Of a stretch of DNA of 47,611 nucleotides, positions 14,602 through 25,543 are shown piece by piece. Under the pieces are notes generated by a model. It was not told where the DNA came from, searched no databases, and saw only the letters and a program-made list of their open reading frames with translations. The DNA is from Myxococcales bacterium (GTDB lineage Bacteria; Myxococcota; UBA727; JABDBI01). Position 1 is the stretch's first letter. Each line of letters opens with the position of its first letter. A program made the position numbers and the translations under genes. Where the stretch lies: contig JAHFEG010000006.1 in NCBI GenBank assembly GCA_023248595.1, positions 1 through 47,611 of the forward strand. Reading direction: 5' to 3'.

Positions 14602-17600
14602 CCAAGCAAACACATGTGCATGAACACAAACACGATCATGAACACGAGCATGCCATCTTGCAAACAAATGAAATTTTAGAAGAAGTGAGCAGTGCCTTAA
14701 AAGATCCTGAGCAGATTAAATATTGGCGTTCACTCGAGCACCGCGAACGTACACAAGCTTACGTCGATTTTATAAAAGATGAGTTTAAAGAAGGCGATAG
14801 CGAGATATCTGGTGTTCAGCGCCGTGATATGTTGAAATTGATGGGTGCCTCTTTTGCTTTGGCAGGTGTTGGTGTTGCTTGCCGTAGGCCTGTCGATAAC
14901 ATTATGCCTTATTCGAAGGCGCCTGAAGGAATTATCCCAGGGATTCCTAACTATTTCGCCACAGCCAGGCCTTCGGTTACAGGTGCCATTGGTTTAGTTG
15001 TTGAAAGTCACGAAGGCAGACCCACCAAAGTAGAAGGCAATAGCGAGCATCCTTTCAGTAAGGGGGCAGCTGGTATTCATGATCAAGCAGCTATTTTGGA
15101 AATGTATGATCCTGATCGATCGCGTGTGCCCATGGCAAAATCTGGTTTTGATCGATTGCCGTCAACGTGGACAGAGTGGGATAGTTTTGCGCAGGCACAT
15201 TTTTCTTCTTACGCCTCTAACCAAGGTCAAGGTTTAGCATTTTTATTAAATGGAGAATCTTCTGCGACAATTAAAAAATCTAAAAAAGACATTTTAGCGA
15301 AGTATCCTAAAGCTGTTTTTTTTGATTATAATCCGCTTGCCTTAGACAATACCGAGGCCGGCGCTCAAATGGCTTTTGGCAAAGACATGCGCGTATTGCC
15401 TGTGTTTGCTAATGCAAAGATTATTTTAACTTTGCAAGCTGATCCCTTTATGCTGGGTGCGGGCAGTTTGTCTCATGCACGCGGTTTTAGTGAAAATCGC
15501 AAAATCTATGCGGCGAAAGATGCTCACTTGATGAATCGCCTTTATGCGGTTGAAGCCGCTTTCTCGGTGACGGGAACAAATGCGGATCATCGATTAAGAG
15601 TCGCTGCAGCAGATACAGAAGATTTTCTAAAAGCACTGACGCAACAAATTTTAGGTTTAGATAATTTAACTTGGTCCTTAGACATGAGGGCGCAATTAAA
15701 TTTAATTGCCAAGTCCAACAAGTCTTTTGATAAGAAATTTCTAAATGCCTTGGCGAAAGATCTGGTTAAAAACAAGGGTCAGTCCTTGATCGTCGTGGGT
15801 GAAGGCCAACCGGCATCTGTTCATGGTCTAGCAAATGTGCTTAACGTGGCACTTGGTGGCGCAGGTAAAACTTTTCGGGTTTTAAAAACATCTGAAGAAG
15901 ATTCTTCTGCTCTGCGCGGCACGAAGGCTCTTGCTGAATTAGTAAAACAGCTAAATGCGGGTGCGATCAAGACGCTGATGATGCTCGATACCAATCCGGT
16001 ATATGCTTCAGCGGGTTCTTTGGCATTTGTTGATGCTCTTCAAAAAGTCAAAACTGTTGTGCATTTGGGTTTTTACGATGATGAAACTGCACAAAAAGCA
16101 CATTGGCATTTGCCGATGTCTCACTTTTTAGAAAGTTGGGGCGATGCCCGTGCTTACGACGGTACTGTTTCAATTGTTCAACCATTGATAGCGCCGCTTT
16201 TTGAGAGCAGAACGAGCATTGAAATATTGTCTCAAGTTTTAGCGCCAGTCGCCAAAAGCGGTGCTGAGCTTGTGAAAGAAACTTGGGGCTCCGGTCTTGG
16301 AATCTTATCTGCAGAAAAAAACTGGCGCAAAGCTTTGCATGACGGTGTTGTAGCCGGCAGTGCTTTTACTGAAAATACGTCGCCATCGATAAATACTGCG
16401 AATGTTGTACAAAATTTATCGAAGACCTCAAAAGCCAGTGTGTCTTTTGAAAACATTGAAGTTTTGTTTCAGCTTGATTATTCGGTTCTAGATGGCCGAC
16501 TTGCCAATTTAGGTTGGCTGCAAGAACTTCCCGATCCCATCACCAAAATGACGTGGGACAATGCTTTGTTGATGTCGCAGGCTTTGGCAAAAAAATTGGG
16601 GATCAATAGCCGGGTCAAGGGTCGTTATTATCAGGCCGATATGGTTTCCCTTTCTTTAAGTGGCAAAACAGTGAATTTGCCAGTTTTTATTATGCCGGGT
16701 CTGTCTGATTTTAGCGTGATTGCCTTTTTAGGTTATGGTCGAAGTCACGCAGGTTCGCTGGGAAATGGCGTTGGTGTCGACGTTTATCCATTGTTCCCAA
16801 TTGATGGTAATCATTTTGCTTTGGGTGCACAATTAAAACGTACAGGCGAAACCTATGCGCTGGCAACAACTCAAGAGCAATTTGCCATGAATGGCGATGC
16901 CATTATGGAAGTAGACACCCTAACTTTGCAAAATAGAGATCCAGCGAGGGTGGCTTTAGTCGAGGATTACGCGAAGAATCCTGATTATACCAAAAAGTTG
17001 GGTTTGCCAGATTCCTTAATGAAAAAAGAAGCAGGCGAGAATAAATTAGCTCCTGCGCAGATGACCACGCCATGGCCTTACACTGGTAATAAATGGGGCA
17101 TGGTCATCGATCTGACATCTTGTATTGGTTGCAATGCTTGTGTGACAGCCTGCCAATCGGAAAATAACATTCCGGTGGTGGGAAAAACACAAGTCATGCG
17201 TTCGCGCTCGATGCATTGGATCCGTGTCGATCGTTATTTCACGGGCGAAGTCAAAGATCCCCAAAGTATTTCGCAGCCAGTTCCTTGCATGCATTGTGAA
17301 AATGCACCTTGCGAGCCTGTATGTCCTGTGGCTGCGACTGTGCATGACGAAGAAGGTCTCAATACAATGGCTTATAACCGTTGCGTGGGAACAAGATACT
17401 GTGGCAATAATTGTCCATACAAAGTCCGCCGCTTTAATTATTTGGATTTTTCCAACAGCGGTAATATTTATGTCGATTCCATCAACAAAGAACGTAATAC
17501 GCTATTGCAAATGCAAAAAAATCCAGACGTGACGGTTCGTTATCGTGGCGTTATGGAAAAATGTACTTATTGTACGCAGCGTATTCAAGAAGCCAAGATG

Positions 17601-17837
17601 TCAACCAGACGAGATGGTGGCGACGTTAACCGTTTACCTGATGGTGCAGTAACGCCAGCATGCGCTCAGAGTTGTCCAACGCAAGCAATTACTTTTGGTA
17701 ACCTGAACGACGAAAATAGCCGTGTATCAAAACTTAAAAAAGTTGATCGTAACTATGATTTATTGCAGGAATTAAACACCAGGCCTCGTACATCCTATTT
17801 AGCGAAATTGCGAAATCCCAATCCGGAGCTCGTATAG
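14598..17837 (+). CDS. actB: Alternative complex III subunit B (molybdopterin-like / Fe-S fusion)
   Basis: 1079 aa from the ATG overlapping the actA stop; a GTG-started frame at 14526 lies inside actA and is rejected. The N-terminus has a His-rich stretch ([13 protein letters not shown]). The family's variant twin-arginine signal [20 protein letters not shown] then follows before a lipobox-like Cys. A molybdopterin-oxidoreductase-like domain without cofactor fills the middle. The C-terminal ferredoxin module carries [36 protein letters not shown] and CTYC with CAQSCP, enough for three 4Fe-4S clusters and one 3Fe-4S cluster. It acts on the periplasmic face and takes electrons from quinol at ActC. 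Confidence 0.95.
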   Translation: MTKQTHVHEHKHDHEHEHAILQTNEILEEVSSALKDPEQIKYWRSLEHRERTQAYVDFIKDEFKEGDSEISGVQRRDMLKLMGASFALAGVGVACRRPVDNIMPYSKAPEGIIPGIPNYFATARPSVTGAIGLVVESHEGRPTKVEGNSEHPFSKGAAGIHDQAAILEMYDPDRSRVPMAKSGFDRLPSTWTEWDSFAQAHFSSYASNQGQGLAFLLNGESSATIKKSKKDILAKYPKAVFFDYNPLALDNTEAGAQMAFGKDMRVLPVFANAKIILTLQADPFMLGAGSLSHARGFSENRKIYAAKDAHLMNRLYAVEAAFSVTGTNADHRLRVAAADTEDFLKALTQQILGLDNLTWSLDMRAQLNLIAKSNKSFDKKFLNALAKDLVKNKGQSLIVVGEGQPASVHGLANVLNVALGGAGKTFRVLKTSEEDSSALRGTKALAELVKQLNAGAIKTLMMLDTNPVYASAGSLAFVDALQKVKTVVHLGFYDDETAQKAHWHLPMSHFLESWGDARAYDGTVSIVQPLIAPLFESRTSIEILSQVLAPVAKSGAELVKETWGSGLGILSAEKNWRKALHDGVVAGSAFTENTSPSINTANVVQNLSKTSKASVSFENIEVLFQLDYSVLDGRLANLGWLQELPDPITKMTWDNALLMSQALAKKLGINSRVKGRYYQADMVSLSLSGKTVNLPVFIMPGLSDFSVIAFLGYGRSHAGSLGNGVGVDVYPLFPIDGNHFALGAQLKRTGETYALATTQEQFAMNGDAIMEVDTLTLQNRDPARVALVEDYAKNPDYTKKLGLPDSLMKKEAGENKLAPAQMTTPWPYTGNKWGMVIDLTSCIGCNACVTACQSENNIPVVGKTQVMRSRSMHWIRVDRYFTGEVKDPQSISQPVPCMHCENAPCEPVCPVAATVHDEEGLNTMAYNRCVGTRYCGNNCPYKVRRFNYLDFSNSGNIYVDSINKERNTLLQMQKNPDVTVRYRGVMEKCTYCTQRIQEAKMSTRRDGGDVNRLPDGAVTPACAQSCPTQAITFGNLNDENSRVSKLKKVDRNYDLLQELNTRPRTSYLAKLRNPNPELV

Positions 17838-17838
17838 T

Positions 17839-19281
17839 ATGGTTTCAAAGTCAATAGAAAATATGCCTGAATACGTGGGCAATACGCATCGTGGTGACTT
17901 GGTTTTGCCAGAAGATGTGGTCAAACGTGAAGAGCTGATTCGAGGCAATCCGACGTTTCACGATATTACTGAGACTGTCTGCAAAATGGCTCAAACGCCT
18001 TTTTCTGAGACACATATCGGGTGGCGAGTTGGTTTTGCCATTTCACTTAGTTTAGCGATCATGTTTTTTGGTTTGATTGCCTATTTAATCTGGGAAGGCA
18101 TCGGGATTTGGGGCAATGCCAGTCCAGTTTTTTGGGCTTGGGATATTGTCAACTTTGTTTTCTGGGTCGGCATTGGTCACGCAGGAACTTTAATTTCTGC
18201 GGTTTTATTTTTGTTTAGACAAAAATGGCGAACCTCTATCAATCGTTACGCCGAAGCCATGACTATCTTTGCGGTTATTTGCGCACTGGTTTTTCCAGGA
18301 ATCCACGTCGGCCGTATCTGGGTCATCTACTGGGTATTTCCCATTCCTAATTCCATGGAAATGTGGCCCAATTTTCGTTCCCCATTGTTGTGGGACGTTT
18401 TTGCCGTTGGCACTTATTTTACGGTTTCACTTTTGTTTTGGTATGTTGGTCTTATTCCTGATATCGCCACGCTGCGTGATCGCGTTAAAAGCCGGGCTGC
18501 TAAAATTGCCTATGGTATTTTTGCTTTGGGATGGCGAGGTTCAATGCGACACTGGTTGCATTACGAACGCGCTTATTTACTTTTAGCCGCGCTGTCGACG
18601 CCTTTGGTTCTTTCGGTGCATAGCGTGGTGTCTTTTGACTTTGCCGTAGCGCAATTGCCTGGTTGGCACACGACTATATTTCCGCCGTACTTCGTTGCTG
18701 GTGCTATTTTTTCTGGATTTGCCATGGTGCAAACGCTGGTACTTCCTGCACGTAAATGGCTGGGTTTAAAAGATATCGTCACAATGAAACATATTGAGAA
18801 TATGAACAAAATTATTCTCGTGACTGGATCGATTGTTGGTTACGCTTATGCTATGGAATTTTTCATTGCCTGGTATAGCGGTAATCAATATGAGTCGTTT
18901 GCATTTATCAATCGTGCTTTTGGCCCTTACGCCTGGTCTTATTGGATTATGGTTTCTTGTAACGTCATTTCTCCTCAACTTTTTTGGTTTAAAAAATTAC
19001 GAACCAGCATTGTTGTGAGCTTTGTGATTTCTATTTTCGTCAATATTGGCATGTGGTTTGAACGATTTGTCATCACGGTTACTTCTTTGAATAGAGACTT
19101 TCTGCCTTCGTCATGGCATTATTTTTCACCGCGTATTTTTGAACCGTTATTTTTGATTGGTTCTTTTGGTTTATTCTTTACTTTGTTTTTACTGTTCGTT
19201 CGTTATTTGCCCGTGATTGCAATGGCTGAAGTGAAAAGCGTTTTACCACAGGCAAATCCCCATGAAGGACATCATTCATGA
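17839..19281 (+). CDS. actC: Alternative complex III subunit C, NrfD/PsrC-like quinol protein
   Basis: 480 aa, about ten membrane spans. NrfD/PsrC-family membrane subunit that forms the quinol site below ActB. Characteristic stretches are [33 protein letters not shown] and [20 protein letters not shown]. It begins one base after the actB stop and overlaps actD by four bases (ATGA). Its close relative ActF is three genes downstream. ActC is the subunit usually credited with quinol oxidation and possibly proton translocation. Confidence 0.95.
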   Translation: MVSKSIENMPEYVGNTHRGDLVLPEDVVKREELIRGNPTFHDITETVCKMAQTPFSETHIGWRVGFAISLSLAIMFFGLIAYLIWEGIGIWGNASPVFWAWDIVNFVFWVGIGHAGTLISAVLFLFRQKWRTSINRYAEAMTIFAVICALVFPGIHVGRIWVIYWVFPIPNSMEMWPNFRSPLLWDVFAVGTYFTVSLLFWYVGLIPDIATLRDRVKSRAAKIAYGIFALGWRGSMRHWLHYERAYLLLAALSTPLVLSVHSVVSFDFAVAQLPGWHTTIFPPYFVAGAIFSGFAMVQTLVLPARKWLGLKDIVTMKHIENMNKIILVTGSIVGYAYAMEFFIAWYSGNQYESFAFINRAFGPYAWSYWIMVSCNVISPQLFWFKKLRTSIVVSFVISIFVNIGMWFERFVITVTSLNRDFLPSSWHYFSPRIFEPLFLIGSFGLFFTLFLLFVRYLPVIAMAEVKSVLPQANPHEGHHS

Positions 19282-19817
19282 ACCAGACGTCAACAACATA
19301 TGGGTTACTTGCCGAGTACGACTCGACTCATGGCATCTTCGAGGCTTGCCAAAAAGTGCGAGATGCTGGTTATAAAAAATGGGATGCATGTACACCTTTT
19401 CCCGTCCATGGGCTAGAAAAGGCCATGGGTTTGCCCGCGAGTAAATTGCCATGGATGGTTTTAGGTGCAGCCATTACAGGAGCATCGCTAGCAATTATAT
19501 TTATGGTGTGGGTATCGGCGTTTGATTATCCTCTTAACATTGGTGGTAAGCCAACATGGAGTATTCCTGCGTTTATCCCCGTCATGTTTGAAATCACCAT
19601 TTTGTTTAGTGCCTTAACAACTGTGTTTGGCATGATTTGGTTAAATCGCTTGCCAGCATGGCATCATCCTTTATTTCAATCGATTCGTTTTGAGCGTGTC
19701 ACAGACGATAAGTTTTTTATTGTGATTGAAAGCTCCGATCCTTTGTTTGATCAAAAACGAACGCAAAAGTTGCTCGAGGATACTGGTGCTATCAAGACAG
19801 AAGTGTTGGAGGCTTAA
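19278..19817 (+). CDS. actD: Alternative complex III subunit D (DUF3341)
   Basis: 179 aa. The N-terminal soluble part contains [20 protein letters not shown], the DUF3341 hallmark. Two membrane spans follow ([20 protein letters not shown] and [20 protein letters not shown]), then a short ferredoxin-like tail. ActD is a structural membrane subunit without cofactors. It starts inside the actC stop and its own stop directly precedes the actE start codon, so translation is tightly coupled. Confidence 0.93.
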   Translation: MNQTSTTYGLLAEYDSTHGIFEACQKVRDAGYKKWDACTPFPVHGLEKAMGLPASKLPWMVLGAAITGASLAIIFMVWVSAFDYPLNIGGKPTWSIPAFIPVMFEITILFSALTTVFGMIWLNRLPAWHHPLFQSIRFERVTDDKFFIVIESSDPLFDQKRTQKLLEDTGAIKTEVLEA

Positions 19818-20426
19818 GTGAATTTTAGAATCATTGGGACAGGGATGCTGTTGTTGGTTCTCCTGAGCGGATGTCGTGGTTTGACATCCAAGGAACCACC
19901 GATTCACGTTAATCCCAATATGGATACGCAGAATAAGTATAAACCGTATCGCGCCAGTGATTTTTTCGCAGATAAACGGGACATGAGGCCACGCGTCGAA
20001 GGCACGGTTGCCAGAGGGCAATTGAAAGAAGATGATCATTTCTATAGAGGGATGGTCGATGGCCAGTTAGCAAAAACATTACCCAGTCAGCTGACAGTGG
20101 ACAAAGTTTTTTTAGAAAAAGGGCGAGAAAAATTTAATATTTACTGTGCGCCTTGTCATTCTCAAGTTGGGGATGGCAATGGCATGGTTGGCAGAAAACT
20201 GCCCATTAGGCCAACAACTTTTTACAGTGATTATATGTACAATCAGCCGGTCGGACATTTTTACAATGTTATTTCTGATGGAATTCGGAGCATGCCTTCT
20301 TATAAGTTTCAAATTTCCAAAGAAGAAGATCGTTGGGCCATTGTCGCCTATATCCGTGCTTTGCAATTCAGTCAAAATCCAGATCTAAAATCATTAGCAG
20401 TGATTTCTTCGTCAAAAAGTTTTTAA
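19818..20426 (+). CDS. actE: Alternative complex III subunit E, monoheme lipoprotein cytochrome c
   Basis: 202 aa with a GTG start immediately after the actD stop. The lipoprotein signal is LLLVLLSGC. One heme c motif, YCAPCHSQVGDGNG, lies near residue 110, and the candidate axial Met is in GIRSMPSY. This matches the usual ActE: an outer-face mono-heme cytochrome anchored by lipid that relays electrons from ActA. The conserved DFFADKRDMRPRVEGTVARG segment before the heme domain is also typical of the family. Confidence 0.93.
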   Translation: MNFRIIGTGMLLLVLLSGCRGLTSKEPPIHVNPNMDTQNKYKPYRASDFFADKRDMRPRVEGTVARGQLKEDDHFYRGMVDGQLAKTLPSQLTVDKVFLEKGREKFNIYCAPCHSQVGDGNGMVGRKLPIRPTTFYSDYMYNQPVGHFYNVISDGIRSMPSYKFQISKEEDRWAIVAYIRALQFSQNPDLKSLAVISSSKSF

Positions 20427-20445
20427 GTTTAAGGAGTAGCATCCA

Positions 20446-21669
20446 GTGCAGACAGCCGCAAAAATAACAGATGACATGAAGGTGCCATCAAAAAGTTTTT
20501 GGCACAAAATGCCGATCATTGCTTTTATGCTTGGGATCATGTGTATTTTATATTGGGTAACTGGTTTCAAAGCAGATCCCCATCGTGCCATGTACGGGTA
20601 TTTATTTGCATTTATTTGTGTGCTCAGCATTGCCTTGGGGGCGATGTTTTTTGTCATCATTCAGCATTTATCAAGAGCAGGTTGGTCTGTTGTGGTACGT
20701 CGTATCGCAGAGTTTGCCATGTGGACCATGCCCTTGTTTGTGGTATTATTTTTGCCCATCGCTTTTTGGGCACCAGATATTTTTCCTTGGAGCCATATTG
20801 AGACTGGCGATGTTATATTAGAAAATAAAGCATCTTATTTGAACATGAATTTTTTTATGGTGCGCTCAGCAATTTATTTTGCGATTTGGCTTTTAATAGG
20901 TTGGTGGTTTTATAAAACTTCAGTTGGGCAAGATCAAGGGAACAGACAAGAGGACACACGCAAACTTTGGACGTTGAGTGCACCTGCGGTTATTTTGTTT
21001 GCCTTGTCCCTGACTTTTGCTTCGTTTGACTGGCTGATGTCATTGCAGCCTCACTGGTTTTCAACTATTTTTGGTGTCTATTTTTTTGCTGGTTGTTTTT
21101 TAGCCGGCATGGCCTTTATAACGCTGATGCTACTTGGTTTGCAGGCGGCCGGTATTTTAACAAAAACTGTCACTTTTGAGCATTATCAAGATCTGGGTAA
21201 GCTCATGTTTGGTTTCACTGTGTTTTGGGCTTACATTGCGTTTAGTCAGTTCATGCTTTATTGGTACGCGAATATCCCCGAAGAAACAGAATTTTATATG
21301 CATCGTCTACAGCATGGTTGGGAATACGTGTCTTATGCGATGATTTTCACCAACTTTTTTATTCCATTTTTCTTTTTGTTGTCGAGGCATGTCAAACGCA
21401 ATAAATTGGGACTTGCTCTATTTTGTTGCTGGACATTGCTTGTTCATTTTCTCGATTTGTATTGGATCATCATGCCCAACTATGGTGCTCATGGTTTGGC
21501 TGAAGGCGCGCATCCTCCTCATGCAAGCATTCATGGAAATGATTTGATTTTGCTAGCAGGGATGCTCAGTCTTTTTATCGCTTATGTCAGCTATTTTGTG
21601 GCACGAAAAAACATTGTTCCTATCGGTGATCCAAAGCTCATCGAATCACTTCACTTTGAGAATGCGTGA
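20446..21669 (+). CDS. actF: Alternative complex III subunit F, NrfD/PsrC-like membrane protein
   Basis: 407 aa from a GTG with AAGGAG upstream. Ten or so membrane spans. It is paralogous to ActC and forms the second NrfD-like half of the complex. Recognisable segments are FASFDWLMSLQPHWFSTIFG, QDLGKLMFGFTVFWAYIAFS and HFLDLYWIIMPNYGAHG. ActF may provide a proton pathway rather than the quinol site. The stop overlaps the next gene by GTGA. Confidence 0.94.
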   Translation: MQTAAKITDDMKVPSKSFWHKMPIIAFMLGIMCILYWVTGFKADPHRAMYGYLFAFICVLSIALGAMFFVIIQHLSRAGWSVVVRRIAEFAMWTMPLFVVLFLPIAFWAPDIFPWSHIETGDVILENKASYLNMNFFMVRSAIYFAIWLLIGWWFYKTSVGQDQGNRQEDTRKLWTLSAPAVILFALSLTFASFDWLMSLQPHWFSTIFGVYFFAGCFLAGMAFITLMLLGLQAAGILTKTVTFEHYQDLGKLMFGFTVFWAYIAFSQFMLYWYANIPEETEFYMHRLQHGWEYVSYAMIFTNFFIPFFFLLSRHVKRNKLGLALFCCWTLLVHFLDLYWIIMPNYGAHGLAEGAHPPHASIHGNDLILLAGMLSLFIAYVSYFVARKNIVPIGDPKLIESLHFENA

Positions 21670-22016
21670 AAAATATGAGTACAACAAATCAAGAGTATGA
21701 AATATCGCATGGGGATCAAGTCCAGGCAGATGTTTCTCCTCGTGCTAATTTGGTAATTTGGGCTAGCTTTTTTCTGTTCGTGGTATTTCTTTACTTTAGC
21801 ATTGTGAGTTTAAATGCTTATTTTCGTTATGAAGTTGAAGAAGAGAAATATGTAAAAATTGGCTCTGTCGTTTCTCAAGAATTAAAAAACTTACGTCAAA
21901 CTGAAGCGCAAGTTTTAAGTGGCGAGATATCTTTAGTGGTAGGGAAAAAAAGTATTTCGATTGAGCAGGCTATCAATCAGTTGATTGAAGCCAACTATGA
22001 AACTTCAAAGGAGTAA
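21666..22016 (+). CDS. Small single-span membrane protein of the ACIII operon
   Basis: 116 aa from a GTG overlapping the actF stop; an ATG at 21675 gives 113 aa. A 20-residue polar start precedes one membrane span (LVIWASFFLFVVFLYFSIV). A periplasmic helix-rich tail follows: YFRYEVEEEKYVKIGSV, later a Q/E-rich segment. It has no cofactor motif. Position between actF and SCO makes it a candidate accessory or extra subunit of alternative complex III, or an oxidase assembly factor. I do not recognise a named family. Confidence 0.65.
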   Translation: MKNMSTTNQEYEISHGDQVQADVSPRANLVIWASFFLFVVFLYFSIVSLNAYFRYEVEEEKYVKIGSVVSQELKNLRQTEAQVLSGEISLVVGKKSISIEQAINQLIEANYETSKE

Positions 22017-22019
22017 TCT

Positions 22020-22850
22020 GTGTTGTTCTCGAGGATAGCCATTGGTATTGCGATGCTGACTGTTGTGCAGACAGGAGCTGGCCGTGCATTGGCTGATGGC
22101 GAAGGCAGTCTTCGCATTCCTCATGAAATCAAAGGCACAGAAATTATTGATAAACGAGGCTCATTAATTCCTTCCGATATTTTGCTAACAAATCACCGAG
22201 GTGAGAAGATTGATCTGTCTAGCTATTTTCAGGAAGGCAACGAAAAGCCCGTGATATTGACGTTGGGATATTATCAGTGTCCCATGCTGTGCAATTTGGT
22301 TCTCAATGGTTTGCTGGAATCATTGAAAACCATGTCGCTCAAAGTTGGAAAAGATTTCCGCATGATTTCAGTGAGTATTAATCCTAAAGAAACGGCTGAT
22401 CTAGCGAAAAACAAACGTACTAATTATTTGAAAGCAGTGTCATTAGGGGATGATGCTGATTGGGATTTTTACGTCGGTGAAGAATCAGAAGTTCGGCGAT
22501 TAGCAGATGCTATCGGATTTCAATATAAATATCATGAGCGCTCAAAAGAGTATGTGCATAGCGCAGGTATTTTTGTTTTGTCTCCCAATGGGACTTTAAG
22601 TCGAACTCTTTACGGAATTAATTACCAAGCATCTGACGTGAAGATGTCTTTGATCGATGCGGGAAATCATAAAATTGGATCGTTGTTAGATCGGGTCATT
22701 TTGAGTTGTTTTCATTACAACCCCGACAGCCATCAGTACGGTGTTTATGTTTTTGGTATCATGCGACTGGGTGGACTTTTGACAGTCCTTGTTTTAAGCG
22801 TGATGCTGTTTTTATATTGGCGCTCTGAAAAACGTTTAACGGCGAGTTAG
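22020..22850 (+). CDS. SCO1/SenC-type copper chaperone for CuA assembly
   Basis: 276 aa with a GTG start and AAAGGAG upstream. An N-terminal signal region, a thioredoxin-like domain, and a C-terminal membrane span (GGLLTVLVLSVMLFLYW). The copper-binding Cys pair is in YYQCPMLCNLVL and the third ligand is the His in YVHSAGIFVL. SCO proteins deliver copper to the CuA centre of cytochrome oxidase subunit II, which is the next gene. This size with a C-terminal anchor is usual for SCO proteins next to caa3 oxidases. Confidence 0.93.
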   Translation: MLFSRIAIGIAMLTVVQTGAGRALADGEGSLRIPHEIKGTEIIDKRGSLIPSDILLTNHRGEKIDLSSYFQEGNEKPVILTLGYYQCPMLCNLVLNGLLESLKTMSLKVGKDFRMISVSINPKETADLAKNKRTNYLKAVSLGDDADWDFYVGEESEVRRLADAIGFQYKYHERSKEYVHSAGIFVLSPNGTLSRTLYGINYQASDVKMSLIDAGNHKIGSLLDRVILSCFHYNPDSHQYGVYVFGIMRLGGLLTVLVLSVMLFLYWRSEKRLTAS

Positions 22851-22898
22851 TTGTCGTTTCGTGTTTAAGGCAAAGAGTTTTACTTAACGGATGATTTC

Positions 22899-23891
22899 AT
22901 GGACAGCGTAAAAGAATTATTATCCATGCGTTTACCGGTCGCTTCGAAGCTAAGCTGGCTTCCTGAGGCGGCTTCTACCACAGCAGACTCTGTTGACTGG
23001 ATATTTTATTTTCTAGTTTGGTCCTGCGTGGGTTTATTTTTGTTGGTTGTGCTTCCCGTTGCTTGGTTTTGTCTTCGTTACCGTCGTAAGCATGAGGGTC
23101 AAAAAGCATTATCGCAAGTCGATCACAATGTGAAAATTGAAGCTGCTTGGACGCTTTTACCCTGTATTTATTTAGCATTTCTTTTTTATTGGGGTTTTAT
23201 CGGATTTGTTGATTTGTACACAATTCCGGTGGAGGCAAAGCACCTACGTGTCATTGGGCAAAAATGGAATTGGACTGTTCAGTATCCAGATGATGATATT
23301 TCTGTCTCAGGTCAAGGGGCAATCATTGGTATTCCTTTAGGGCAAGCGATTCGTCTCACATTGTCTTCGCAAGACGTCATTCATAGTTTTTTTGTTCCCA
23401 ACTTTCGCATTAAACAAGACGTCGTTCCTGGGCGATACTCGACCTTATGGTTTGAGAGCACAAAAGTTGGAGAGTTTCCTGTTTTTTGTACGGAATATTG
23501 TGGTGACGAGCACAGTAAGATGCTGGCGATAATTAAAGTGATGCCGCAAGACGAATATAAAGAATGGCTAGTGAAGAAAAAAAGTGAGAATGTAGGCCTT
23601 CCTCCTGCAGAACTTGGCCAAAAATTATATACGCAAAAAGCTTGCAATGCTTGCCATACGGTTGATGGAACACCGAAGATAGGACCGAGCTTCAAGGGAG
23701 TTTATGGACATATGACTCAATTGGAAGGAATGTCCCCGGTAAAAGTGGACGATGGTTATATTCGAGAATCGATTTTAGAGCCGCAGGCAAAAATTGTAAA
23801 AGGATACCCACCGGTCATGCCGACGTTTAAGGGTCAGTTGAGTGAAAGTGATATCAATGCATTAATCGAGTTTATTAAATCTTTGAAATAA
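22899..23891 (+). CDS. coxB: Cytochrome c oxidase subunit II with fused cytochrome c (caa3-type)
   Basis: 330 aa. Two membrane spans (residues about 28-52 and 83-103), then the cupredoxin CuA domain with the full ligand set in FCTEYCGDEHSKML. A C-terminal cytochrome c domain follows (KACNACHTVDGTPKIGPSFK, with the Met ligand in PPVMPTFKG). The fused heme c makes this a caa3 oxidase, able to take electrons directly from the ActA/ActE hemes. W-N-W in QKWNWTVQYP is the usual electron-entry element. It follows SCO by 48 bases. Confidence 0.96.
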   Translation: MDSVKELLSMRLPVASKLSWLPEAASTTADSVDWIFYFLVWSCVGLFLLVVLPVAWFCLRYRRKHEGQKALSQVDHNVKIEAAWTLLPCIYLAFLFYWGFIGFVDLYTIPVEAKHLRVIGQKWNWTVQYPDDDISVSGQGAIIGIPLGQAIRLTLSSQDVIHSFFVPNFRIKQDVVPGRYSTLWFESTKVGEFPVFCTEYCGDEHSKMLAIIKVMPQDEYKEWLVKKKSENVGLPPAELGQKLYTQKACNACHTVDGTPKIGPSFKGVYGHMTQLEGMSPVKVDDGYIRESILEPQAKIVKGYPPVMPTFKGQLSESDINALIEFIKSLK

Positions 23892-23912
23892 AAATGTTTG
23901 AAGGGAGAGTCA

Positions 23913-25517
23913 ATGGTAGCAAATCATTTAGAAGAAGAAGAAAGTTATTTAACCTCGAAAAAAGGGATCGCATCTTGGTTATTTACTTTGGATCATAAGC
24001 GCATCGGTATTATGTATTTGGCATCAATCATGTTTTTCTTTTTGGTTGGAGGCTTATTTGCGATTTTGCTGCGTGTTGAACTTTGGACAGCGGGTGACAC
24101 GATCGTCAAAGCAAAGCAATATAATCAATTGTTCACATTGCACGGCGCCATCATGGTTTTTTTGGTGATTATCCCCGGTATTCCTGCTTCTTTAGGCAAT
24201 TTCGTTTTGCCATTGCAGCTTGGCGCTAAAGACGTTGCATTCCCAAGACTTAACCTCATGAGCTATTACATTTATGTTATTGGCGCGATTGTTGCGTTAT
24301 CTTCTTTGCTGGTTGGGGCGGTGGATACAGGTTGGACTTTTTATACGCCTTACTCCATTACCACCGACGGTGGCGTGGTTGTCATGGTGATGGCTGCATT
24401 CATATTAGGTTTTTCCTCGATTTTGACAGGTGTGAATTTTATATCGACAGTGCATAAATTGCGTGCGCCTGGGATGACCTGGTTTCGCATGCCACTCTTT
24501 ATTTGGGGAATTTATGCAACGGCTATTATCCAGATTATGGCGACACCCGTATTGGCAATTACGCTTTTGTTACTTGTGATTGAGCGCGTCGTTAAAGTGG
24601 GAATTTTTGATCCACAATTAGGCGGGGATCCTGTTTTATTTCAGCATTTTTTCTGGTTTTACTCGCATCCGGCTGTGTATATTATGATTCTTCCGGGCAT
24701 GGCGGTTATTTCTGAATTAATTACCACGTTTAGTCAGAAACGTATTTTTGGATATAAGCCGATTGCCTATTCGTCAATCGCGATTGCTATCATCAGTTTC
24801 TTAGTTTGGGGACATCATATGTTTGTTTCTGGACAATCTGAATTGGTGGGCATGATTTTCTCAGCTCTCACATTTTTAGTAGCCATTCCTTCGGGCGTAA
24901 AAATGTTTAATTGGGCGGCGACTATGTATCAAGGCTCTGTCTCTTTGGCGACGCCAATGCTTTGGGCGATGGGATTTTTTCTCTTATTTGCCATTGGTGG
25001 GTTAACAGGTTGCTTTTTAGGAACCCTGTCGGTTGATGTGCATTTGCATGATACCTATTTCGTCGTAGCACATTTTCATTATGTGATGGTGGGCGGTACA
25101 TTCATGGCTTTTATGGGCGGTATTTTTTACTGGTGGCCAAAGATTACCGGTAAAATGTACAACGAAAAAATGGGTGTTTGGTCTGTGATTTTAGTTGTGC
25201 TTGGATTTAATCTGACTTTCTTTGTGCAGTTTATTATGGGTGCACAAGGCATGCCTCGTCGTTATTATCATTATCTTGATCAATTCCAAATTTATCATCA
25301 AATATCAACTGTGGGGTCTTTTTTGTTGGGATTTGGATTTTTGTTTTCGATTATCACTTTGCTGGTATCTTTGAAGTATGGCAAGAAAGCTCCACCCAAT
25401 CCGTGGCATGCTGCTACCTTTGAGTGGACTGAGACTGCGTCTCCACCGATTGAACATAATTTCCACCATCAGCCCATATCGACAAAAGGTCCTTACGAGT
25501 ACGACCAAATTGCTTAA
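23913..25517 (+). CDS. coxA: Cytochrome c oxidase subunit I, A2-type
   Basis: 534 aa from the ATG at 23913 with GGGAGA upstream; a TTG frame at 23898 adds five residues and is not preferred. It holds low-spin heme a, heme a3 and CuB. Ligands are in [38 protein letters not shown] and [19 protein letters not shown]. The helix VI motif is YSHPxVY instead of GHPEVY. This defines A2-type oxidases, where the Tyr/Ser pair replaces the glutamate at the end of the D channel. Rhodothermus and Thermus caa3 enzymes are of this type. Confidence 0.96.
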   Translation: MVANHLEEEESYLTSKKGIASWLFTLDHKRIGIMYLASIMFFFLVGGLFAILLRVELWTAGDTIVKAKQYNQLFTLHGAIMVFLVIIPGIPASLGNFVLPLQLGAKDVAFPRLNLMSYYIYVIGAIVALSSLLVGAVDTGWTFYTPYSITTDGGVVVMVMAAFILGFSSILTGVNFISTVHKLRAPGMTWFRMPLFIWGIYATAIIQIMATPVLAITLLLLVIERVVKVGIFDPQLGGDPVLFQHFFWFYSHPAVYIMILPGMAVISELITTFSQKRIFGYKPIAYSSIAIAIISFLVWGHHMFVSGQSELVGMIFSALTFLVAIPSGVKMFNWAATMYQGSVSLATPMLWAMGFFLLFAIGGLTGCFLGTLSVDVHLHDTYFVVAHFHYVMVGGTFMAFMGGIFYWWPKITGKMYNEKMGVWSVILVVLGFNLTFFVQFIMGAQGMPRRYYHYLDQFQIYHQISTVGSFLLGFGFLFSIITLLVSLKYGKKAPPNPWHAATFEWTETASPPIEHNFHHQPISTKGPYEYDQIA

Positions 25518-25543
25518 AAGTATTTGATGAAGAAGAGGTTTTT

